A stretch of DNA of 5,234 nucleotides from Planctomycetota bacterium (lineage in GTDB: Bacteria > Planctomycetota > UBA8108), in NCBI GenBank assembly GCA_002695115.1, contig NZOA01000058.1, forward strand, positions 22,365 to 27,598. Reading direction: 5' to 3'. The notes under the pieces are model-generated. The model searched no databases. It saw nothing but the letters and a program-made list of their open reading frames with translations, and was not told where the DNA came from. How positions within the stretch are numbered: position 1 is the first letter of the stretch; each line of letters begins with the position of its first letter. Both the position numbers and the translations under genes were made by a program. Below are positions 1 through 5,234 of this stretch, piece by piece.

Positions 1-526
1 TCCATCGAAGGATGCTCACGCCTGTTTCCAGCCGTGCACCCAGGCTCACGGCTTCCTCCGCGTGCGCCCGCACGCAGCTTTCCACGAGGAGATAGCCGGC
101 TTCTTTTTCATAAACCCCGGCCATGGAATCCTCGAGCCTGAAGCCGTCGAAGCGCCCCTCGGCCTCGGCGGCGCCCAGCCTATCCACCACCAGGTCATGT
201 TCCCGGGCGCTGCGCAGAACTCCCTCGACGATGTATCCGCCTTCGGGGCCCACCTGCAGCAGGCCGGTCTCGAAACGCAACCTCTCACCGCGGGCCTCCT
301 CAAGCTCATCCCAGAGGCTGTGCGCCCGCTTCAGCAGCGGGACGTAGTCGGGATGCTCGAAATAGGCCATCCTGATGATCCTGGTGTCGCCGTGGGAGCT
401 GCCGCGGTCGTGCCCGGGAGCGAACCGGTCGAGACCGAGTACCTTTTCTCCTCTGCCGGCGAGGTGGTAGAGGGCCGCGCTTCCGGCGCCCCCGACACCG
501 GCGACGATACAATCATAGGTTTCCAT
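1..526 (-). CDS. FAD-dependent N-methyl amino acid oxidase, sarcosine oxidase / N-methyltryptophan oxidase family (partial, C-terminus missing)
   Basis: This family oxidises the N-methyl group of secondary amino acids such as sarcosine or N-methyltryptophan, giving formaldehyde, the demethylated amino acid and hydrogen peroxide, in the cytoplasm. The window holds the first 175 residues of a protein usually near 390. Residues 6-24 form the Rossmann FAD-binding strand-turn-helix with GVGGAG at 10-15, and D33 ends the second strand where the FAD ribose is bound. The family signature GSSHGDTRIIR spans 42-52. Its H45 and R49 fall at the same numbers as the active-site His and Arg of Bacillus monomeric sarcosine oxidase. 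The cysteine that binds FAD covalently would lie beyond the left edge, so it cannot be checked. The ATG start at 526 follows AGGAGG with 6 bases between. It is the third gene of the minus-strand unit, 30 bases after the HD-domain gene. The family is secure; the substrate (sarcosine, N-methyltryptophan or other) is not. Confidence 0.9.
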   Translation of the reverse strand, partial: METYDCIVAGVGGAGSAALYHLAGRGEKVLGLDRFAPGHDRGSSHGDTRIIRMAYFEHPDYVPLLKRAHSLWDELEEARGERLRFETGLLQVGPEGGYIVEGVLRSAREHDLVVDRLGAAEAEGRFDGFRLEDSMAGVYEKEAGYLLVESCVRAHAEEAVSLGARLETGVSILRW

Positions 527-532
527 CGGGCG

Positions 533-538
533 CCTCCT
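533..538 (-). promoter_or_regulatory. Ribosome binding site of the FAD oxidase
   Basis: On the minus strand the sequence reads AGGAGG, a full Shine-Dalgarno match, followed by six bases and ATG at 526. It fixes the oxidase start and is the strongest ribosome binding site of the three minus-strand genes, so this gene may be translated well independently of the genes before it. Confidence 0.75.
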
Positions 539-556
539 GTTCGCTTGCTCCCCGGC

Positions 557-1120
557 TCATCCATCGACCAGGAATGCGGCGGCGAGCTCATCCCAGCGTT
601 CGCGAACCCGTGGACCCCAGCGATCCATCGTCCGGGCGATGGCCCGCGGTTTCTTCTCCTCCCAGAGCTTCACGGGCTTCTTGCTGTAGAATTTGTCGGC
701 TACGCAGATAATCTTCTCCTCCAGGCTCACCGGCAGGTAGTCGCGCTCAGGAAGCGGGAGCCCTCCCTCTCGAACCTCCTCAGAGGTGATGCCAGCTCCG
801 GTATGCCTCTCGCAGACCAGGGCGTGAAGCGGCAGCCCCTCCTCTTCGAGTAGCCGCCGGCCCAGGATTCCATGGCATAGATACGGTTCCGTTCCGTCGC
901 AGTGGAGCTCCGGCGCTGCGCAGAGGCCGATGCCGATATCGTGCAGCAGCGCCGCCTCGCGCAGGAAACCAAGGTCCGGGCTCTCTTCCGGATTGTGTTT
1001 GACGTAGCCCCGGGCAATTTCCGCCGCCTTGCGTGCCACGAGCGTCGAGTGCAGCACGAGGATCTCAAAGGTTGGACCCGCCGGATCGTGATGGCGTGCG
1101 AGGATCTCGAGGGGATTCAA
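557..1120 (-). CDS. HD-domain (HDIG-type) metal-dependent phosphohydrolase of unknown substrate
   Basis: A 187-residue cytoplasmic protein of the HD superfamily, whose members hydrolyse phosphate esters using divalent metals. Candidate metal ligands are in the expected order: H24, the doublet H60-D61 within LLHDIGIG, H83, H106 and D142 in the motif ADKF. The layout resembles a family of stand-alone HDIG proteins recalled from Bacteroidota and sulfate reducers, with phrases such as CHG, GLPLHALVCERHTG and PVSLEEKIICVADKF. Its natural substrate is unknown to me. No GGDEF, PAS or receiver domain is attached, so cyclic-di-GMP hydrolysis is not implied. The start is taken at TTG (1120), because the family begins just before the NPLEIL stretch and a later start would approach or remove H24. 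No clear Shine-Dalgarno precedes it. The gene starts 4 bases after the dehydrogenase stop, which suggests translational coupling. Domain assignment is firm, function is open. Confidence 0.85.
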   Translation of the reverse strand: MNPLEILARHHDPAGPTFEILVLHSTLVARKAAEIARGYVKHNPEESPDLGFLREAALLHDIGIGLCAAPELHCDGTEPYLCHGILGRRLLEEEGLPLHALVCERHTGAGITSEEVREGGLPLPERDYLPVSLEEKIICVADKFYSKKPVKLWEEKKPRAIARTMDRWGPRVRERWDELAAAFLVDG

Positions 1121-1124
1121 TGAA

Positions 1125-2237
1125 TCAGCCGCCGTTGAGAGGTTTGACCTGCAGGAAGACCTTGACCGCCTGTTTCTCGGTGGTCAGCAGCCGCATCATC
1201 TTCTCGTATTCATCGAGGCCTTCGACCGGGTGGGAGAGCAGCTTCGGAAGCCAGCCGGGATACTCGCTCTGGGCATGAGCGAAATCCTTCACTCCCAACT
1301 CGAAGTATTCCCGGTTCGCGTTGACCGTTCCGAACATCACCTTATTGTGCAGGACGAAGTCGAGGTTCACCTGGTCGCCCGGGATTTCCACCTTCTCATC
1401 TCCGCCGGTGATGCTCGTGAGTATGAGGATCCCGTTCTTGGCGAGCACCTCCATGGCCTTGAAGGCGATCCACGACACTCCCGTCGCCTCGAATACGATA
1501 TCAAACGGCCCGTGCTTCTCCGCCACTTCGTCCAGATCCTGTTCCTCGGTGCTGAGATACCGGGCGCCGAGCTCCTCGACAAGCTGGGACTTGAGATGGG
1601 GGGGAGGGGTTCGCGCCATGGTGACGACGTCGAGGCCGCGGAGCTTCAACACCAGGGTCGCCAGCTGGCCGATGGCGCCGGCGCCCAGCACCAACGCTTT
1701 TTTCGGTCGCCAGAGTCGCAGGCGGCGCTGGATTTTGTACGCCTGGACAATCCCCTTTTCCACGACGCTCATGGGTTCGAGGAGCACTCCCACCTGCGCC
1801 AGCGTATCCGGCACCTTGACGAGGTATTCCAGCTCATCGACGTAGAATTCCGTGAGAAAGCCGTGCAGCAGGTTGATGCCGCGTTCGTAGTAGGTTTCGT
1901 CGGTGGTCATGTCGTAATGACCAATCCGATCGTAGATGCTGTTGCCGGGGCGGCGAACCGTGGCGGTCACGTAGTCGCCGGGCTTCAGCTGGTCGACACC
2001 GTCACCCACCTCCACCACCCGGCCGAAGCTCTCATGCCCGATGACGAGAAAGTCGTATCCGGGAGGAGCGCCGCCGTACTCGGCCGCGTTGATCTCCTTG
2101 TCGGTGCCATCGACCCCGACCTGGAGCACCTCGACGAGGACTCCACGTCCATCGGGTACCGCGTCTATTGTCGGTCTCTCCAGCTCCGTGATGTGGACAC
2201 TGTCTGGTTTGCCGGGGATGACGGCAATTGCTTGCAA
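1125..2237 (-). CDS. Glucose 1-dehydrogenase-like zinc-dependent alcohol dehydrogenase (medium-chain family, halophilic-archaeal type)
   Basis: Predicted to oxidise glucose or a related aldose to the lactone with NAD(P)+, in the cytoplasm. With the TTG start chosen here it has 370 residues, close to archaeal glucose dehydrogenases. The N-terminal GroES-like catalytic domain holds VGVDGTD, with D43 where most relatives have the zinc-binding Cys, then GHE (H68, E69) and [10 protein letters not shown] (E154). D43, H68 and E154 would be the catalytic zinc ligands, as described for the Haloferax mediterranei enzyme. The four-cysteine structural-zinc loop is absent; [12 protein letters not shown] and [12 protein letters not shown] occupy that stretch, again as recalled for Haloferax. 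The Rossmann GAGAIG is at 185-190, and R209 after the second strand could contact the NADP phosphate. VNAN at 305-308 matches the sugar-pocket VN motif. An in-frame GTG at 2288 would add 17 residues, but it has no ribosome site. TTG at 2237 has AAGGAG ten bases upstream, and MQAIAV matches the family N-terminus. First gene of the unit. Confidence 0.88.
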   Translation of the reverse strand: MQAIAVIPGKPDSVHITELERPTIDAVPDGRGVLVEVLQVGVDGTDKEINAAEYGGAPPGYDFLVIGHESFGRVVEVGDGVDQLKPGDYVTATVRRPGNSIYDRIGHYDMTTDETYYERGINLLHGFLTEFYVDELEYLVKVPDTLAQVGVLLEPMSVVEKGIVQAYKIQRRLRLWRPKKALVLGAGAIGQLATLVLKLRGLDVVTMARTPPPHLKSQLVEELGARYLSTEEQDLDEVAEKHGPFDIVFEATGVSWIAFKAMEVLAKNGILILTSITGGDEKVEIPGDQVNLDFVLHNKVMFGTVNANREYFELGVKDFAHAQSEYPGWLPKLLSHPVEGLDEYEKMMRLLTTEKQAVKVFLQVKPLNGG

Positions 2238-2247
2238 AGGTCTGACA

Positions 2248-2253
2248 CTCCTT
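2248..2253 (-). promoter_or_regulatory. Ribosome binding site that decides the dehydrogenase start
   Basis: On the minus strand this reads AAGGAG, ten bases before the TTG at 2237. Nothing comparable precedes the in-frame GTG at 2288. Together with family alignment of the N-terminus it favours TTG as the true start. Confidence 0.6.
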
Positions 2254-2277
2254 GGTGGGCTCTCAGTCGGTGACGGT

Positions 2278-2307
2278 ATTGTCACCACAAGGTAAAGACA
2301 AAATCAA
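2278..2307 (-). promoter_or_regulatory. Possible sigma-70-type promoter of the minus-strand unit
   Basis: On the minus strand TTGATT (2302-2307) and GACAAT (2278-2283) are separated by 18 bases. Each matches the -35 or -10 consensus at four of six positions. Transcription would begin near 2270, downstream of the GTG at 2288 and upstream of the TTG at 2237, which agrees with the TTG start. The match is modest and the organism's promoter consensus is unknown. Confidence 0.3.
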
Positions 2308-2366
2308 GGGATGGAAGAAATGGTCTGCCCCGTAGTATTCTGTTTAAGGTCAATAGCCAGTTTTTC

Positions 2367-2378
2367 CGGCAGGTGCCG
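2367..2378. repeat. Short inverted repeat in the divergent intergenic region
   Basis: CGGCA and TGCCG are exact reverse complements separated by GG. The repeat lies just before the ribosome binding site of the NHLRC2-like gene and within the 158-base region between the two divergent genes. It could be an operator half-site pair or a small leader hairpin. At this length and GC content it may also be chance. Confidence 0.25.
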
Positions 2379-2383
2379 ACGAT

Positions 2384-2390
2384 AAGGGAG
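2384..2390 (+). promoter_or_regulatory. Ribosome binding site of the NHLRC2-like gene
   Basis: AAGGGAG lies five bases before ATG at 2396. It supports this ATG over the in-frame ATG four codons later, which would lie 17 bases from the site. Confidence 0.6.
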
Positions 2391-2395
2391 TCTGT

Positions 2396-4570
2396 ATGAA
2401 ATATGTGATGAACGCCAGCCTGGTGGGCTCCCGGCTCCTGGCGCTGGGGGCTGTTCTCTCACTCCTGGCGGCGACCGTGGGGAGCCGGGACGCCCTCCTA
2501 TGGGCCCAGGAAGGGCAGGCAGGCTCCGATCCCAGGGCTGCCATGCTCCGTCGGGAGCTGCGCAAGCATATCGAGAAGATGGACAAGCTTGCCGACAAGC
2601 TCAAGGCGCCTGATTTCGCCGCAGGCAAGGAATGGTTCAATTCTCCCTCCCTCTCCCTGAAGAGGGAGCTGCGCGGCAAGATTGTCGTGCTGGATTTCTG
2701 GACCTATTGCTGCATCAACTGCATCCATGTCTTGCCGGACCTCGCCTGGCTCGAGCATCGTTTCGCCGGCTACCCGGTGGCCTTCGTGGGTGTCCACTCG
2801 GCCAAGTTCGACAACGAGAAGGTGTCGGAGAACATCCGCCAGGCGGTGCTGCGCTACGAGATCGCCCACCCCGTGATAAATGATGACGAGATGAAGATGT
2901 GGCGTAGCATCGGGGTGCGCAGCTGGCCGAGCATCGCGCTCATCGGGCCCCGGGGGAACCTCCTGCTGCTGGTTTCGGGTGAGGGTAACCGGGAGGTGAT
3001 CGATGCGGCGATCTCTTCAGCTCTCGAATTCTACCCGGCCAAGGCCTTTCGTCACGATCCCCTGCCGATCCAGCTTGAGAGCGGGAAAAACCCGCTGAAA
3101 TCGCCGCTGCGTTTCCCCGGCAAGCTGGCGGTCGATGGTCCCGGCAAGAGGCTCTTCATCAGCGACTCCAACAACCATCGAATCGTGGTGACGGACCTCC
3201 AGGGAAAGTTCATCGAGTCGATCGGCAGCGGGCGTATCGGCCTGCGGGATGGAGGCTACGGGCTCGCCAGGTTTAACAGGCTCCAGGGACTTGCCGTCGA
3301 TGGACAGCGGCTATATGTCGCCGACAGCGAGAACCATGCCCTGCGTGTCGTCGACCTCGCCTCGAAGACCGTCTCCACCCTCGCCGGAGACGGTGTGCAG
3401 GGCCGGGACTATACCGGTGGAGGCAAGGGGGCGGCGCAGAGGCTCAGCACGCCATGGGATGTCGCCGTGGCTGGCGACAAGGTCTACATCGCCATGGCCG
3501 GAACCCACCAGATCTGGACCTACGACAAGGAGAAGGGCATCCTCGAAAACTTCAGCGGGACCGGGAGAGAGCAGAACAGCAACTCGGACGACCGTCTCCT
3601 GGCTGCCTGGGCGCAGCCGTCGGGGCTGAGCATCGGTGGTGGGAAGCTCTACATCGCCGATAGCGAGAGCAGCACGGTTCGCTCTATCGATCTGAAAAGC
3701 GGCGCCACCTCGACCCTGGTCGGTGGAGAGGATGCCGAGCCGCGGAACCTCTTTGCTTTCGGCGATCTCGATGGGATCGGGCAGAAGGCTCGCCTGCAGC
3801 ACGATCTCGGCGTGCTCTGGCTCGAGGCGACCGCGCGGGTTGCCGTGGCGGATACCTACAACCACAGGCTCAAGCTGCTCGATCCGGTGAAAAAACAGGT
3901 CACCCGCTGGATCGGCTCGGGCAAGCCGGGTCTGCGCGATGGAAAAGGGCTCGAGGCCCAGTTCTCCGAGCCCTCGGGATTCGCTCTCGTTCCCGGCGGC
4001 GGGAAGGTCTTCATCGCCGACACCAACAACCATGCCATTCGCATCGCCGACCTCCGGACGCTGGAGGTCAGCACCCTCGAGCTCGAGGGGGTTCCCCCGC
4101 CCCTGGCACCTCTTGCCCCGCGCAGCCGGCGTCTCGCTGACCTGCCTGGGACCGTCGAGGTGAAGAGCAGGGGGCTGAAGCTCGAGCCCGGCGGGGCCGG
4201 CAAGCTCGTGCTGAAGCTGGAGATTCCTCCGAAGCACTACTATTCGAAATCGGCTCCGAGCCGCTGGCAGGTATTGGCGAGCGGAGCTTCGCCGGTATTG
4301 CTGTCGGAGGCCTCCGCGCAGGGAGTTCTCGGCGCCGATGGGAGCATCGTGATTCCGCTCGAGGGCGCGGTCTCCGAGACCAGCGGTGAGGTGATCGTGG
4401 AGGCCCTTGCCTATTATTGCGATGAGGCCGGTGCCTGCAAGGTCGCCGGAGTGGTCTTCAAGGTCCCCGTGTCGGTGGGGGCCGGCGGGGCGCCGGAGGC
4501 GCTCCTGGAGCATACCTTCGGACTCAAGGTTCCTGATTTCGGCGGTTTTTTCAAGGCTGGTAAAGAGTGA
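2396..4570 (+). CDS. Exported NHLRC2-like protein: thioredoxin-like domain, six NHL repeats, DsbD-alpha-like C-terminal domain
   Basis: A 724-residue protein close in length and order to animal NHLRC2 (about 726). Residues 1-37 look like an export signal: basic start, hydrophobic core about 14-28, possible cleavage near LWAQ. A helical linker with heptad-like Leu/Met spacing covers about 46-70. The thioredoxin-like domain (about 71-215) contains FWTYCCINC with CxxC at C106-C109 plus C105, and a cis-Pro candidate at P178 (SWPSI). Six NHL blades follow at about 242-277, 297-331, 353-377, 408-444, 470-507 and 526-563, with recurring D-x-x-NH signatures. The tail, about 585-697, is a predicted beta sandwich with YYCDEAGAC (C675, C681). 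Redox or scaffold activity outside the cytoplasm is inferred; neither the substrate nor the role of human NHLRC2 predicts it. It is divergent from the dehydrogenase gene, and its stop overlaps the next start. A membrane-anchored form instead of a cleaved one is possible. Confidence 0.92.
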   Translation: MKYVMNASLVGSRLLALGAVLSLLAATVGSRDALLWAQEGQAGSDPRAAMLRRELRKHIEKMDKLADKLKAPDFAAGKEWFNSPSLSLKRELRGKIVVLDFWTYCCINCIHVLPDLAWLEHRFAGYPVAFVGVHSAKFDNEKVSENIRQAVLRYEIAHPVINDDEMKMWRSIGVRSWPSIALIGPRGNLLLLVSGEGNREVIDAAISSALEFYPAKAFRHDPLPIQLESGKNPLKSPLRFPGKLAVDGPGKRLFISDSNNHRIVVTDLQGKFIESIGSGRIGLRDGGYGLARFNRLQGLAVDGQRLYVADSENHALRVVDLASKTVSTLAGDGVQGRDYTGGGKGAAQRLSTPWDVAVAGDKVYIAMAGTHQIWTYDKEKGILENFSGTGREQNSNSDDRLLAAWAQPSGLSIGGGKLYIADSESSTVRSIDLKSGATSTLVGGEDAEPRNLFAFGDLDGIGQKARLQHDLGVLWLEATARVAVADTYNHRLKLLDPVKKQVTRWIGSGKPGLRDGKGLEAQFSEPSGFALVPGGGKVFIADTNNHAIRIADLRTLEVSTLELEGVPPPLAPLAPRSRRLADLPGTVEVKSRGLKLEPGGAGKLVLKLEIPPKHYYSKSAPSRWQVLASGASPVLLSEASAQGVLGADGSIVIPLEGAVSETSGEVIVEALAYYCDEAGACKVAGVVFKVPVSVGAGGAPEALLEHTFGLKVPDFGGFFKAGKE

Positions 4571-5234
4571 GGAGGGCATCGGCTTGCCCTCCAGTCATTT
4601 CGGTCTTTGCCCTGGCCCTGCTCCTATTGTCGGCGGCCGGCTGCGGGACCCCCGCTCGCAGGCCGGACATGGAGCTCCGGTACTGGCTGGAGAATATGCG
4701 GCAGCATCGTTACAGTTCGCAGGAGGCCGCGGCCGCCACTGGGCTGAGCAGCGCGGCCGTGCGGCGCCTGCTCAAGGCCCTGCCGGCGAGCCCCGCTGGC
4801 GAGCCGGGACGGGATGCCGGCGGCAGGCTCAGGGTCCTGCCCTATCCCGGCGGCCGCCATCCAAGGATCGGTTTTCTCGATGGAGCGATCGAGCCGCAGC
4901 GTGACACCAAGGTGAGCGTCTTTTGCCCCTGGGAGGACGGCGGCTACGTGGTGATAGATCTCCCCGAAGCTCTGTGGCGCGATGGCGCCGGGAAGCCCGA
5001 GTTGATGTACCTCGCCCATACGCACATTCCCACTGTATGGGATCGCCGTAATGTCCGGCTTGATTCCATGGACTGGATCCGCGGGCCCCGGGGAATGCTG
5101 GAGTCCCGCAGGAGGTTGCCGGACGGAGTCGAGTTCGGCGCTCGCGTGGTGCCGGGAAAAGAATTCATCGAGCTCGAGCTGTGGCTCAAAAACGGCCGCT
5201 CGACCGGCCTGTCGGGGCTTCGGAGCCAGGTCTG
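4567..5234 (+). CDS. Putative lipoprotein with helix-turn-helix-like N-terminal segment, conserved protein of unknown function (partial)
   Basis: An open frame with 222 complete codons reaching the right edge. It starts at GTG 4567, which shares GTGA with the stop of the NHLRC2-like gene, so translation is probably coupled. The N-terminus has a basic RR, a hydrophobic core (residues 10-21) and LLSAAGC, giving C26 as the lipidation candidate; Ala at -3 is a weak but tolerated lipobox residue. Residues 35-72 are predicted helical and contain SSQEAAAATGLSSAAVRRLL, which has the spacing of a helix-turn-helix. From about 86 a different domain begins with LRVLPYPGGRHPRIGFLDGA, then FCPWEDGGYVVIDLPEALW and YLAHTHIPTVW. 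I recall similar phrases in uncharacterised proteins of Planctomycetota and Verrucomicrobiota but cannot name a domain or activity. The first in-frame ATG (4669) would remove the signal and lipobox, so GTG is preferred. Confidence 0.72.
   Translation, partial: MRRASACPPVISVFALALLLLSAAGCGTPARRPDMELRYWLENMRQHRYSSQEAAAATGLSSAAVRRLLKALPASPAGEPGRDAGGRLRVLPYPGGRHPRIGFLDGAIEPQRDTKVSVFCPWEDGGYVVIDLPEALWRDGAGKPELMYLAHTHIPTVWDRRNVRLDSMDWIRGPRGMLESRRRLPDGVEFGARVVPGKEFIELELWLKNGRSTGLSGLRSQV
4571..4592 (+). other. Perfect 8-bp hairpin immediately after the NHLRC2-like stop codon
   Basis: GGAGGGCA (4571-4578) and TGCCCTCC (4585-4592) are exact reverse complements around a six-base loop, TCGGCT. The stem begins at the base after TGA and lies within codons 2-9 of the lipoprotein. 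What follows, AGTCATTTCGGTCTTT, is not a proper U tract, so an intrinsic terminator is unlikely. It could act as a partial attenuator, an mRNA-stabilising element or a brake on lipoprotein translation. Confidence 0.4.

Noticed and set aside
62..853. 263-codon plus-strand open frame
   Set aside because: It lies antisense to the oxidase and HD-domain genes, shows no recognisable domain, and is explained by scarcity of stop codons in GC-rich DNA.
1230..2273. 347-codon plus-strand open frame
   Set aside because: It is a full antisense shadow of the dehydrogenase, whose motifs are unambiguous. The product has no coherent family pattern.
2286..2288. GTG as start of the dehydrogenase
   Set aside because: No ribosome binding site, a Pro/Ser-rich 17-residue extension not seen in the family, and a candidate promoter that would start transcription downstream of it.
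2279..2304. Plus-strand promoter TTGTCA / CAAAAT for the NHLRC2-like gene
   Set aside because: The spacer is only 14 bases, too short for a normal sigma-70 promoter. TATTCT at 2336-2341 has no -35 partner either, so no plus-strand promoter is claimed.
3311..4579. 422-codon minus-strand open frame
   Set aside because: Antisense to the NHL propeller and tail coding region. Its length reflects codon bias in the real gene, and its repeats mirror the NHL repeats.
4571..4600. Intrinsic terminator after the NHLRC2-like gene
   Set aside because: The stem is good, but no U-rich tract follows and the next gene begins before it, so read-through is expected.
4407..4904. 165-codon plus-strand open frame overlapping the end of the NHLRC2-like gene
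   Set aside because: It overlaps two better genes in another frame. The frame from GTG 4567 gives a signal peptide, lipobox and conserved motifs and stays open to the window edge.
1..5234. Mobile elements, CRISPR arrays, tRNA or rRNA genes
   Set aside because: No direct-repeat arrays, terminal inverted repeats, transposase or integrase motifs, or cloverleaf-like segments were seen by eye, and nearly all of the window is coding.

Overview
This is a GC-rich bacterial-looking window carrying five protein genes in two divergent transcription units. No RNA gene, insertion sequence or CRISPR array is visible. Coding density is high. Both internal minus-strand genes appear to start at TTG and the last plus-strand gene at GTG. 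The gene content (an exported NHLRC2-like protein, a glucose dehydrogenase of the halophilic-archaeal type, a conserved lipoprotein of unknown role) would suit a GC-rich environmental lineage such as Acidobacteriota, Planctomycetota or the former deltaproteobacteria. That placement is inference; the sequence alone does not settle it.

Minus strand, read from about 2290 down to 1. A short divergent intergenic region leads into a zinc-dependent, medium-chain glucose 1-dehydrogenase-like enzyme. Four bases later comes an HDIG-type HD-domain metal-dependent hydrolase of unknown substrate. After 30 more bases and a strong AGGAGG site comes the start of an FAD-dependent N-methyl amino acid oxidase (monomeric sarcosine oxidase / N-methyltryptophan oxidase family), which runs off the left edge. 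The spacing suggests an operon of small-molecule catabolic enzymes, but no shared pathway can be read from the three genes.

Plus strand, from 2396 to the right edge. A 724-residue protein combines an N-terminal export signal, a thioredoxin-like domain with the motif CCINC, a six-bladed NHL propeller, and a C-terminal beta domain with a CX5C pair resembling the N-terminal domain of DsbD. Length, domain order and even the irregular propeller blades match animal NHLRC2 as recalled. Its stop codon overlaps the GTG start of a putative lipoprotein (GTGA overlap), which is cut by the right edge. The lipoprotein has a helix-turn-helix-like segment just after the lipidation site and then a conserved domain not recognised. 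The two genes are probably translationally coupled and act together in the cell envelope.

The observations most worth following are the exported NHLRC2-like protein with its DsbD-like tail, its coupled lipoprotein partner, and a perfect hairpin immediately after the stop codon that joins them.
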